Shown here in pieces: positions 1 to 7,355 of a stretch of DNA of 10,066 nucleotides. Every line of letters begins with the position of its first letter. The stretch's first letter is position 1. The notes below the pieces were generated by a model. It worked only from the letters and a program-made list of their open reading frames with translations, ran no database searches and had not been told where the DNA came from. The translations under genes were made by a program, and so were the position numbers. Origin of the DNA: an uncultured Flavobacteriales bacterium. Its GTDB lineage: Bacteria; Bacteroidota; Bacteroidia; Flavobacteriales; Crocinitomicaceae. Location: NCBI GenBank assembly GCA_946478775.1, contig CAMLDR010000153.1, forward strand, positions 1-10,066, read 5' to 3'.

Positions 1-3000
1 CGAGTTTGTCTGGCGTCAGTACATTGGCCTCTGTTCCTTCGGCTTCTTTCCGGGATATTTATTTCCACGACAATACTGTTGGATATGCAGTTGGGGATGC
101 CGGCTTATTGGTTTACCTGAACTCAACATCCATTGATCCGATGACCAGGGAGATCCAATCCCTGACCCCGGACGTGGCAGCAATCAACGACCCGATCATG
201 GGAACAGCAACAGATTACAACATTCAGGCACTTGCTTTTTCAAGCCGCACAACGGGAATCTACGGTGGAACTTATACAAACCCATCGGATGTAACCGGAA
301 GACCGGCAATGGTACGTACTTTTAAACACGATGGAAATCTGTTTACTTCCCGTTTCTACTACGATCGTTTGGGAAGAATTGTAGTGAGTCAGAACTCGCG
401 TCAATCTGCTCAAAACAAGTATTTGTATGTCTTGCATGACAAGTTAGGGCGTGTAGTTGAATCAGGAGAAAAATCCGAGAACGAAGAGGATGGAGATCTG
501 CAGTTTGCAGGTATTTTCGGAGTTGAAGTGGGTGGAGTAATGGTGCCGGGAGTAGTGAATGATGAGCAGTTACTATCGTGGCTGGATATAAACCCTGAAT
601 TAACCCGCAAAGAAGTAACCTGTAGTTTCTACGACTATACAAACGAAGCTATTCGTATCGATGCAGGTTTTTTACCAACCACTTTAGATATCAATACACA
701 GCGCCAACGAATTATTCATGTCACTTATGAGGAAGTGTATGATCCAAAACCACATATTTACGACCATGCCACACATTATAATTACGACATACACGGAAAC
801 GTGAAAACGCTTTACCAGGATAACCGCCTGATCAAAGATCTGGCAGGAATTGGCCAACACCGGGTGAAAAGGACGGATTATACCTATGATTTGATTTCTG
901 ATAACGTACATCGTGTAGATTATGAAACCGGAATGATCGATCAGTGGCATCAGGCTTACGATTATGACGCAGATAACCGTATTACGGATGCTTATAGTAC
1001 CACTACAACCCCATTAATGAATGAAAACTCTTCCTTGGTATCTTTGGAAAATGAACCCGAATTCAATACCTTGTGGGATCGTGAAGCGGCTTACGGGTAT
1101 TACGAGCATGGTCCGTTGGCAAGAACGGAACTGGGAGAACAAAAAGTGCAGGGAGTGGATTACGCATATACTTTACAAGGTTGGATCAAAGGAGTAAACA
1201 GCAATACGCTGGATCTGCAGCGCGATCCCGGGAAAGATGGAGTCGCTTTAGGCAGTCATCGTTCAGTGGCTCACGATGTCTATGGTTATAGTTTACACTA
1301 CTTTACAGGAGATTTCCACGGAGCAGTGAGCGGAAATGAAAACTTTATTGCCGATCAAAGCAGCAGTGACCTGACCGCAAATAGTTCAAACCTCTACAAC
1401 GGGAATATTCCGCGTGTGGTCACTACCATTACCGATCCGAATGACCGAAAGATCTACCCATTGGGTAATGCTTACAAGTACGATCAGCTAAATCGTTTGG
1501 TACAGTCAAAAAGTTTTGACAACATTAATTTGGGTGACAATTTTTGGGGGAGCGGACAGCCCGAAATGTACCTGAATACCTTTGTCTATGATGCAAATGG
1601 GAACATTGAGCGTCAGGTCCGGCGCAATGGTAAAGGAAGCTTGATCGACGACCTGGGTTACAAATACCACGACGATCTTGCAACCGAAAAGCGCTTAAGA
1701 AATCGTTTGTACGCGGTTACAGATGATCAATCGGATGCCAGTGCATTCCCGGATGATCTAGAAAGTATGAGTTTTGACCCAACACCGTCAACCATCAATG
1801 ATGTGAATAACTACCGTTACGACCAGGAGGGACGATTAATCTACGACGAACAGGAAGATTTGAGTATTACCTGGAGAATGGATGGAAAAGTGAAGAAAAT
1901 TACCCGGACGAATAATGAAAATCAAAACATCCGATTTGACTACGATGCCAGGGGACACCGCATTGCGAAACATATCTACAGTTCGGATAACGTACTTCAA
2001 AAATCAACTTATTACGTGTTAGATGCTAAAGGAAATACCTTAAGTATTTATGAACGGGTAGTGGATGAATCCCAGGAAAGTGTCAGTTATAGGCAGGTTG
2101 AAAAACACATTTATGGGGCTTCTCGTTTGGGAATTTTAGCGGATCCAGTTAAAGTGTTAGCTTCAGAGTATGTTCCTTATCCAATGGGATCTGTGGTTCA
2201 TGAAATAGGGAAAAGGAATTACGAACTGAACAATCAATTGGGGAATGTCTTGAGTGTGGTCAGTGATAAGGTCATTCCGGTTGAAGACCTGGGCGGATCA
2301 ACTCCATCCGTCTACTTCCTGGCTGATATCCGTCAGTCTACTGATTATTCTCCGTTTGGAGTCACTTTGGACTTCCGGAACTTGAAATTACTAGATCCGG
2401 TAAGTGGTAATCCCCTGAATCGTTTGCGCTATGGATTCCAGGGGCAGGAAATGGATGATGAGTTGAAAGGTGAGGGAAATAGCCTTAATTACGAGTATCG
2501 TGTGCACGACCCTCGTTTGGGTAGGTTCTTTGCGATTGATCCCCTGACTGCGGAATATCCTCACAATTCACCATATGCATTTAGTGAAAATAGAGTAATT
2601 GATGCTGTTGAACTCGAAGGATTAGAGATATATCTGGTAAATGGCTACAGAGGCGGGTATGTAGTAGCCCCCGCAACCCCGGCAGAGAAAGAGAAATATT
2701 GGGAAAGCAATTATTGGGATAAAAGTTGGGCGGGATTTGTATCAACTTTAAAGACTAATCTAAATGAGACCAAAGTTGTTTATCTTGATGGTCATCTTCA
2801 TGACCCTATTGCACGTACTCCATTTAGTTATGCAATAAGCAGAGTTTTAAAAGGGTTTACTGAAACGTATGCAAAATTGCAATCAGGTAAAATGTTGTTA
2901 TCAAATGATGTTCCGGTTACAATAGTTGGTCATAGCCAGGGTAATGCATATGGATTAGGTGTTGCAAGGGCAATATTTGCTTATCAAAGAGCTTATAATG

Positions 3001-3341
3001 CAAGAGAAAGTAATACAAAGAAACTCGATATAAAGGTGAATTTCATAGCTTTGGCAGTATTCCAGGGCGATTATCTTGCGAAATATTTACCTAAGGAAAG
3101 TGATTTCAAAATGATACAATGGACGTATGGTAATGATATGTATCAATGTAGACCAATTGAGGGTGGTGGTGAGAATGCAAACTTTTATCCTGAACTAAAA
3201 GCACATGGTGAAAATTACAGCAATTTTACTAATGGAGGAACGGATGCTCACAGTGCGGTTATTAATCAGCCGCAGGCATTAGAGGCTGTATTTACGATCG
3301 ATCACGATTATAAGATTTTTGCTAAAAAGAAAAAAATATAA
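1..3341 (+). CDS. Rhs/YD-repeat protein with lipase-like C-terminal tip (5' partial)
   Basis: The frame is open to the left window edge. The first start-like codon, a TTG at 6, lies inside the gene, so the 5' end is missing; residue numbers here count from that TTG. Residues about 14-38 and 70-90 look like BNR/YCF48-type propeller strands (DIYFHDNTVGYAVGDAG). Degenerate YD repeats follow, for example FYYDRLGRIV (117-126), YNYDIHGN (258-265) and YDYDADNRIT (318-327), with more up to about 660. The Rhs-associated core runs about 806-872 (RYGFQGQE, then RLGRFFAIDPLTAEYP and a closing VELEG). In this family the repeats form a hollow shell around a variable C-terminal tip that is often toxic. The tip here, 873-1111, has GHSQG with likely nucleophile Ser977. 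Asp1044 and His1082 are plausible triad partners by order alone. The tip is clearly more AT-rich than the shell, which suggests tip exchange. The delivery route is not visible in the window. Rhs assignment is firm; hydrolase activity is inferred. Confidence 0.93.
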   Translation, partial: SLSGVSTLASVPSASFRDIYFHDNTVGYAVGDAGLLVYLNSTSIDPMTREIQSLTPDVAAINDPIMGTATDYNIQALAFSSRTTGIYGGTYTNPSDVTGRPAMVRTFKHDGNLFTSRFYYDRLGRIVVSQNSRQSAQNKYLYVLHDKLGRVVESGEKSENEEDGDLQFAGIFGVEVGGVMVPGVVNDEQLLSWLDINPELTRKEVTCSFYDYTNEAIRIDAGFLPTTLDINTQRQRIIHVTYEEVYDPKPHIYDHATHYNYDIHGNVKTLYQDNRLIKDLAGIGQHRVKRTDYTYDLISDNVHRVDYETGMIDQWHQAYDYDADNRITDAYSTTTTPLMNENSSLVSLENEPEFNTLWDREAAYGYYEHGPLARTELGEQKVQGVDYAYTLQGWIKGVNSNTLDLQRDPGKDGVALGSHRSVAHDVYGYSLHYFTGDFHGAVSGNENFIADQSSSDLTANSSNLYNGNIPRVVTTITDPNDRKIYPLGNAYKYDQLNRLVQSKSFDNINLGDNFWGSGQPEMYLNTFVYDANGNIERQVRRNGKGSLIDDLGYKYHDDLATEKRLRNRLYAVTDDQSDASAFPDDLESMSFDPTPSTINDVNNYRYDQEGRLIYDEQEDLSITWRMDGKVKKITRTNNENQNIRFDYDARGHRIAKHIYSSDNVLQKSTYYVLDAKGNTLSIYERVVDESQESVSYRQVEKHIYGASRLGILADPVKVLASEYVPYPMGSVVHEIGKRNYELNNQLGNVLSVVSDKVIPVEDLGGSTPSVYFLADIRQSTDYSPFGVTLDFRNLKLLDPVSGNPLNRLRYGFQGQEMDDELKGEGNSLNYEYRVHDPRLGRFFAIDPLTAEYPHNSPYAFSENRVIDAVELEGLEIYLVNGYRGGYVVAPATPAEKEKYWESNYWDKSWAGFVSTLKTNLNETKVVYLDGHLHDPIARTPFSYAISRVLKGFTETYAKLQSGKMLLSNDVPVTIVGHSQGNAYGLGVARAIFAYQRAYNARESNTKKLDIKVNFIALAVFQGDYLAKYLPKESDFKMIQWTYGNDMYQCRPIEGGGENANFYPELKAHGENYSNFTNGGTDAHSAVINQPQALEAVFTIDHDYKIFAKKKKI
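2622..3338 (+). other. Rhs variable tip: putative alpha/beta-hydrolase (lipase-like) domain
   Basis: This is the 239-residue segment after the Rhs core. Near its start it has a strand-like IYLVNGYRGGYV. In the middle, VVYLDGHLHD is followed by the hydrophobic strand VPVTIVGHSQG and a helix (NAYGLGVARAIFAY). That strand, nucleophile elbow and helix arrangement is the signature of alpha/beta-hydrolases and lipases. Candidate acid and histidine are Asp1044 (TYGNDMYQ) and His1082 (GGTDAHSAV). By hand count, 2881-3060 is about 32-37% G+C, against 47-57% in sampled lines of the shell. The substrate is unknown; lipid or another ester is a guess from the motif. Confidence 0.6.
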
Positions 3342-3428
3342 CAAAAAAATGGCGATTGAAAGTTTATTCTGTGAGTGTTTGTGGAATGATTCTAATTGTA
3401 ATCTGGGTAGTAATTATCAATCAGATAA

Positions 3429-3455
3429 TTGGTTTGTAATAAATGAATATCTTTG
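3429..3455 (+). promoter_or_regulatory. Candidate Bacteroidota promoter for the small exported protein
   Basis: TATCTTTG at 3448-3455 matches the Bacteroidota -7 box TAnnTTTG exactly. A TTG at 3429-3431 lies 16 bases upstream, one short of the usual 17-23 spacing. Transcription would begin near 3460. That is downstream of the ATG at 3443 but upstream of the ATG at 3476, which favours the latter as the start codon. This is a pattern match only. Confidence 0.4.
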
Positions 3456-3475
3456 AGATACATAATTTAAAATCT

Positions 3476-3874
3476 ATGAAAACGAGTTTAATAATCACGT
3501 TGCTAATGATTAATTGCTTTTCCGTTCTTGGACAAACATGTGACTGCAATAAATTCAGGACTGGTAATTTTGAAGTTTCAAATCCTGATGGAACTGTCTC
3601 ACAAATTAAAAGGACTGAGACGAAACAGATTGAGAGAACAGGCAAGGTTAAAACAACTCATGCCGTTGTTTGGGTTGATGCCTGTACGTTTAAACTTAAG
3701 CCTCTTTCAATAAAAGATAAAAGTGAACGGATAAGTTCTGATGTAGTTAAGGTTGTTTTTATTGAGACTTATGATCATGGCTATTTAGCCAAGGTTTCGA
3801 TTGAAGGAACAGATATTCAGGTGAACGCAATGATTTATGAAAGGGGATATTTGAATAGTAGTAAATCCCGGTAG
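3476..3874 (+). CDS. Small exported CDC-motif protein of unknown function
   Basis: 132 residues from the ATG at 3476. An in-frame ATG at 3443 would add 11 residues (MNIFEIHNLKS) ahead of the signal peptide and lies upstream of the candidate promoter's start point, so the later start is preferred. The N-terminus MKTSLIITLLMINCFSVLG, then QTCDC, is a good type I signal peptide, probably cut before the Gln, as is common in Bacteroidota. The mature part starts CDCNKFRTGNFEV and carries RTETKQIE, VVWVDACTFKL and IYERGY. It resembles a widespread uncharacterised group of small Bacteroidota proteins with an N-terminal C-D-C, an R..-x-Q-x-E segment and a V-x-W-x-x-x-C-T/E-Y/F-x-L segment. Three cysteines remain after cleavage, so a disulfide is possible. 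It lies 134 bases after the Rhs gene and is followed by two terminators. An immunity role is possible from position and export, but unproven. Confidence 0.8.
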   Translation: MKTSLIITLLMINCFSVLGQTCDCNKFRTGNFEVSNPDGTVSQIKRTETKQIERTGKVKTTHAVVWVDACTFKLKPLSIKDKSERISSDVVKVVFIETYDHGYLAKVSIEGTDIQVNAMIYERGYLNSSKSR

Positions 3875-3894
3875 TATTACAAATACTACTTTTT
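3871..3894 (+). terminator. Intrinsic terminator 1, overlapping the stop codon
   Basis: A perfect 8-bp stem, GTAGTATT (3871-3878) and AATACTAC (3882-3889), with loop ACA and five T (3890-3894). The stem contains the TAG stop at 3872-3874. It is AT-rich, so probably weak alone. A competing hairpin, TTACAAA (3877-3883) with TTTGTAA (3892-3898), would use the same bases. Confidence 0.6.
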
Positions 3895-3930
3895 GTAATG
3901 TTAACATATTGATTTTTAATTGATCCTGTT

Positions 3931-3966
3931 GTGCAGGATGCCACTCATCCTGCACTTTCTTTTTTG
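3931..3966 (+). terminator. Intrinsic terminator 2, strong
   Basis: A perfect 10-bp stem, GTGCAGGATG (3931-3940) and CATCCTGCAC (3946-3955), with loop CCACT, followed directly by the T-rich tract TTTCTTTTTT. It ends + strand transcription from the rhs and small-protein block before the YkgJ gene. An open reading frame nominally begins at the GTG of this stem, but that start is artefactual. Confidence 0.85.
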
Positions 3967-3990
3967 CTACCTTTACACTTTACTTTTTTG

Positions 3991-4857
3991 GTGCAAAACA
4001 CATTACTAAACCTCTCAGATTCCCTCCCCTTAACCTGTTCCCGTTCGGGTACCTGCTGTCATGGAAATTTGGTGCGGCTCAATCCCTGGGAGTTGATGCG
4101 TTTGGCGCAGGCTAAAGGTCTTTCTTCGGAAGAATTTAGGAAGAAGCATACTGAATCAGCCGGAACCCTTTTACTCTTTAACGGCAAGCCCAATCACACC
4201 GGCAAACTTTCCTGTGGGTTGTATGAAGACGACTTAGGTTGCAGCGTGCACCCGGACAGGCCCCTGGCTTGTCGGTTATTCCCTTTGGGCCGGCAAATTC
4301 AGAATGGAACGGCACAATACATGCACGAAGGTTCAAGTTTTCCATGTTTGAAAGAGTGCCCAGAAGTACTCGATTTACCCAAACTGACCGTGGAAGAATA
4401 CCTGGTGGGGCAGGAGACCCTAGCATTTGAACAAGCACAGGATGCCTACCTGGAAATCATGCAGAACCTGGCGGATGTTTCCTTCGAATTACTGCTCGAT
4501 AGCGGTTTGGCTGAGTCGGGTGATACCGGAACACTTGCTTCCTGGCGGAAATTGGGAATAATGGATACCGTAGCTTTAGCAAAGCAGATCCCGACTGAAT
4601 GGCTCGATCTCCTCATGATCCCCGAACTGGAAGAACAAAGCGGTGAGTTGATTGATTTCGCGGAAGCCCACAATGAGCTGCTGAATAAAAAGATCCGGGA
4701 ATTGACAAACAGGCTGGAAACATTCGCTTCCGTCGGTGAAACCGCCAAATTAATAATGGCCCTGGCCTTGTTTTTAGCACACACAATCGGTGCGGATGCC
4801 AGAGGACTTTCCGAGCACTGGATCGGGATCGCGAAAAGTCATGGAGCTCGCGGTTAA
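3991..4857 (+). CDS. YkgJ-family cysteine-cluster protein
   Basis: The N-terminal half carries the Cys pattern of the YkgJ family (CxxCxxxCC class, putative zinc or Fe-S binding). Counting from GTG 3991, Cys16, 22 and 23 lie in LTCSRSGTCCHG, Cys75 in KLSCGLY, Cys84 in LGCSVH, Cys94 in RPLACRLFPLGRQ, and Cys119 and 123 in FPCLKECPEV. After about residue 125 comes a longer, mostly helical C-terminal region (AQDAYLEIMQNLADVSFELL) with no recognisable domain. The start is chosen by exclusion: upstream codons run through the terminator stem at 3931, and no in-frame ATG occurs before the first cysteines, leaving GTG 3991 or TTG 3988 and a 288- or 289-residue protein. It appears to be transcribed alone, since a terminator precedes it and 147 bases separate it from the next gene. 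The biochemical role of YkgJ proteins is unknown. Confidence 0.85.
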   Translation: MQNTLLNLSDSLPLTCSRSGTCCHGNLVRLNPWELMRLAQAKGLSSEEFRKKHTESAGTLLLFNGKPNHTGKLSCGLYEDDLGCSVHPDRPLACRLFPLGRQIQNGTAQYMHEGSSFPCLKECPEVLDLPKLTVEEYLVGQETLAFEQAQDAYLEIMQNLADVSFELLLDSGLAESGDTGTLASWRKLGIMDTVALAKQIPTEWLDLLMIPELEEQSGELIDFAEAHNELLNKKIRELTNRLETFASVGETAKLIMALALFLAHTIGADARGLSEHWIGIAKSHGARG

Positions 4858-5004
4858 TGGTGTGTTTAGGAAAATTAACTTTTTGCTTCAACACTATCCC
4901 GGCTCTTTTACCTATCTTTTCTCTTAAGTAAACGAAACCGCTCCTTTTACTAACCGGGTTTGTACCGATTGCCATCACAATTTTAAAAAAAAACGATTAA
5001 TTGC

Positions 5005-6285
5005 ATGGAAGAGAAACAAACACCAAAGATGAGCCGCAGAGAACGCAAAAAAGCGATGACTCCGGAACAAAGAAAGAAACGAAGAAGAAGAAGACGCATT
5101 ATCTGGTTATCCATTATTTCAGCGCTGATCATTTTCAGGCTTCTTTTGCCATATATTGTATTGAAATATGTCAATGGCAAGTTGGAGAACCTCGAAGAAT
5201 ATTACGGACATGTGAATGACATTGATATTCATTTGTACCGCGGTGCGTATGAGATCAAGGACATCCGTTTGTTGAAAAGAGTAGAGAAAAAAGATAAAAG
5301 CGGGGAAAAAGATACCATTCCGTTTTTCAAATCTCCGTCTATTGATCTGTCCATTGAATGGAGCGCCATTTTTAAAGGATCTATCGTGGGGGAGATCAGT
5401 GTAGAACAACCCGTCATCAATTTTGTGAAGGACATGCACAAAGGAGAAGATGTGAAAGCCGATACGGCAGATTTTGCCCAGTTGATCGATGATTTGATGC
5501 CGGTTACCATTAACCGTTTTGACATTCACAATGGGCAGGTCCATTACCGGGATTTGGAAGCAAAGCCGAAACTGGACATTGCCTTGAAGAACATCAATAT
5601 TACGGCAACCAATCTTACCAATGTAACCGATAGCAAAGAACTGCTTCCGGCTTCCCTGGTGGCTACTGCTGAGGCTTATGAAGGGAAATTTGCCCTGAAC
5701 GCAAAATTCGACGGACTGGCCAAAAAGCCAACATTTGATATGACCACTTCCATGAAAGGAGTAAACTTGGTTTTACTCAACGATATGCTCCGTGAATACG
5801 CCAATTTTGATGTGAAGAAAGGAACTTTCAGTGTGTATGGTGAATTTGCAGCGAAGAAAGGGACGTTTGGCGGGTATGTGAAACCTTTCCTGAAAGACCT
5901 GGATATTGTTCAATGGAATAAGCAGGAAGGAGATTTCAAACAAATTCTTAGGGAAACATTGATTGCCAGTGCAGCTGAAATTCTTCAAAATCAGAAGAAA
6001 GAACAACTTGCTTCAAAGATTAATATTAATGGAACCTTTGATAATGCAGATCTCAATATATGGAGGGCAATTAGTTTCGTTTTACGCAACGCGTTCCTGA
6101 ATGCATTGAAACCTTCCGTTGATAATTCAATCAGCATCAATAACCTGAAGGAAGATGGCAAAAAAACCTTTTTGGAAAAAGTGTTCGGAGGAAACCCTGA
6201 AAAAAAAGAAGCGCGTAAACAAAAGAGAGAGTCTCGAAAAGAAAAACGGGAGGAACGTAAAAATAAACGAAAAAATAAGACATGA
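5005..6285 (+). CDS. DUF748/AsmA-like inner-membrane-anchored envelope protein
   Basis: 426 residues from ATG 5005; ATG 5029 (MSRRERKK) is an alternative start. A very basic N-terminus (KKRRRRRRII) precedes one membrane segment at about 32-53, so the N-terminus should be cytoplasmic and the rest periplasmic. The body shows AsmA/DUF748 features: LYRGAYEIKDIRLLKR, SPSIDLSIEWSAIFKGSIVG and EISVEQPVINFV early, PVTINRFDIHNGQVHYRD in the middle, and GTFSVYGEFAAKKGTFGGYVKPFLKDL after it. This superfamily of long beta-groove proteins is linked to outer-membrane assembly or lipid movement, but this member's function is unknown. The last 30 residues (397-426) are almost all K, R, E and N (KKEARKQKRESRKEKREE). 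The stop overlaps the start of the next gene (ATGA), implying translational coupling. A TATCTTTT at 4913-4920 is a weak upstream promoter candidate without a well-spaced -33 box. Confidence 0.8.
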   Translation: MEEKQTPKMSRRERKKAMTPEQRKKRRRRRRIIWLSIISALIIFRLLLPYIVLKYVNGKLENLEEYYGHVNDIDIHLYRGAYEIKDIRLLKRVEKKDKSGEKDTIPFFKSPSIDLSIEWSAIFKGSIVGEISVEQPVINFVKDMHKGEDVKADTADFAQLIDDLMPVTINRFDIHNGQVHYRDLEAKPKLDIALKNINITATNLTNVTDSKELLPASLVATAEAYEGKFALNAKFDGLAKKPTFDMTTSMKGVNLVLLNDMLREYANFDVKKGTFSVYGEFAAKKGTFGGYVKPFLKDLDIVQWNKQEGDFKQILRETLIASAAEILQNQKKEQLASKININGTFDNADLNIWRAISFVLRNAFLNALKPSVDNSISINNLKEDGKKTFLEKVFGGNPEKKEARKQKRESRKEKREERKNKRKNKT

Positions 6286-7280
6286 CACTCAAAATTCGAC
6301 TCTGGCCCGTATTACTGATTTTGTTCCTGGGAGTAGGTGCTTATCTGATTTACCTGATGGTACAAAGACAAAAAATGTTGAATCTCTTACTTCCCGAAGT
6401 AACTGAAATCACATTGATTAAAGCAACTATTCAGCAGGATACAGCTTTCCTCGAAGTAAATACGATCGTGGTCAATAAAGCTCCTTATCAAATGAACATC
6501 GATAGTATTATCTGCGATTTGTCTCTGGGTGGAACTAAATTGATTTCGATCAGTCAATATGTTGGTTTGCGTCAGGAAAGCGGCGATTCGGATTCGGTTC
6601 AGTTTGCAGTGAAGATCCCGATCAGTCACACCCGGAACAAAATCAAGAGTTTGCAAAGTCAGGATTCAACAGGGATTACGGTTGAAGCGGCAATTGTTTA
6701 TTCCGGTCTTAAAGTACCTTTTGTCAAAAGTCAAAAGATCGAAGTTCCTGTTCCTCCCCAAATTAAGCTTATAAAAACCGAGAATCTCGAAGTGAAGCTG
6801 TTTAAGAAGAAAGTCACGGCAGACTTTTTCCTGAAATTGATCAATGAAGGAAAGAATCTGTCATTGGATCTCCATGATATTCAATACAAGATGACAATCG
6901 GCAATGATTTTACAACGAAGGGCAAATACAAGGATATTTCTATCAGGCCACAATCGTCTCAGATTCTTAAATTTCCTGCAGATATTAATATGATCCATCC
7001 CGGGAAAACCATCATGAAAATAGTAAAAGATGAGGATCGCTTGCCATTTCAGGTGATGCTTAGTGGTTATATTGATATTGGAAAGATGAAACGGATTCCC
7101 GTGGTGATTTTTGCTTCCGGTAAAATGGAAATAGTGAATGAAATAAAGAACAAAGCCAAGAAGAAAAGAAAACGCGAAAAAAGAAAAGAGGATAGGCAAG
7201 AGAAAAGGGAAGATAAGAAGGAGGCGAGACTAGAAAAGCGGGAGGATCGACAGGAAAAGAGAGAAGAGAAAGAAGATTGA
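6282..7280 (+). CDS. LEA-type-2 (WHy-like) membrane-anchored protein
   Basis: 332 residues. An N-terminal membrane segment or uncleaved signal anchor spans about 7-26 (LWPVLLILFLGVGAYLIYL). Two beta-rich repeats follow, about 38-140 and 150-275. Each has the alternating pattern of LEA14/WHy domains, for example TFLEV-like ATIQQDTAFLEVNTIVVNKA, and later VTADFFLKLINEGKNLSLDL with ITV/FPADINM strands. Such domains are Ig-like, and in bacteria usually lie outside the cytoplasm; no enzymatic role is known. Residues about 290-332 form a K/R/E/D-rich tail with a heptad-like repeat (EKREDRQEKRE), likely one long charged helix. The gene starts on the ATGA overlap with the DUF748-like gene, so the two are surely co-expressed and may act together in the envelope. 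Domain assignment is moderately sure; the anchor and tail are seen directly. Confidence 0.75.
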   Translation: MTLKIRLWPVLLILFLGVGAYLIYLMVQRQKMLNLLLPEVTEITLIKATIQQDTAFLEVNTIVVNKAPYQMNIDSIICDLSLGGTKLISISQYVGLRQESGDSDSVQFAVKIPISHTRNKIKSLQSQDSTGITVEAAIVYSGLKVPFVKSQKIEVPVPPQIKLIKTENLEVKLFKKKVTADFFLKLINEGKNLSLDLHDIQYKMTIGNDFTTKGKYKDISIRPQSSQILKFPADINMIHPGKTIMKIVKDEDRLPFQVMLSGYIDIGKMKRIPVVIFASGKMEIVNEIKNKAKKKRKREKRKEDRQEKREDKKEARLEKREDRQEKREEKED

Positions 7281-7355
7281 AAATACGGGACGTCGTTCAG
7301 CGTGATACTCACCCAAGGTTAAAACGTCTCATTCTTCAAACTGATTAATGATTCA

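Noticed and set aside
6..8. TTG as the start of the Rhs gene
   Set aside because: The frame is open to the window edge and the sequence before the first repeats already looks like the interior of a protein; the gene is simply cut.
3349..3456. 35-codon ATG frame in the gap after the Rhs gene
   Set aside because: No recognisable features, overlaps the candidate promoter, and is of a length expected by chance.
3443..3475. Upstream ATG start for the small exported protein
   Set aside because: It would put 11 polar residues ahead of a clean signal peptide and lies upstream of the start point predicted by the TATCTTTG box.
4178..4978. Several long minus-strand frames across the YkgJ gene
   Set aside because: The plus frame has the conserved cysteine motifs; the others show no family features.
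5119..5544. 141-residue minus-strand frame inside the DUF748-like gene
   Set aside because: The antisense of a well-supported coding frame, with no recognisable motif.
7140..7312. Minus-strand serine/phenylalanine-rich frames opposite the LEA2 tail
   Set aside because: They are the complement of the AAG/GAA/AGA-rich tail; composition alone keeps them open.
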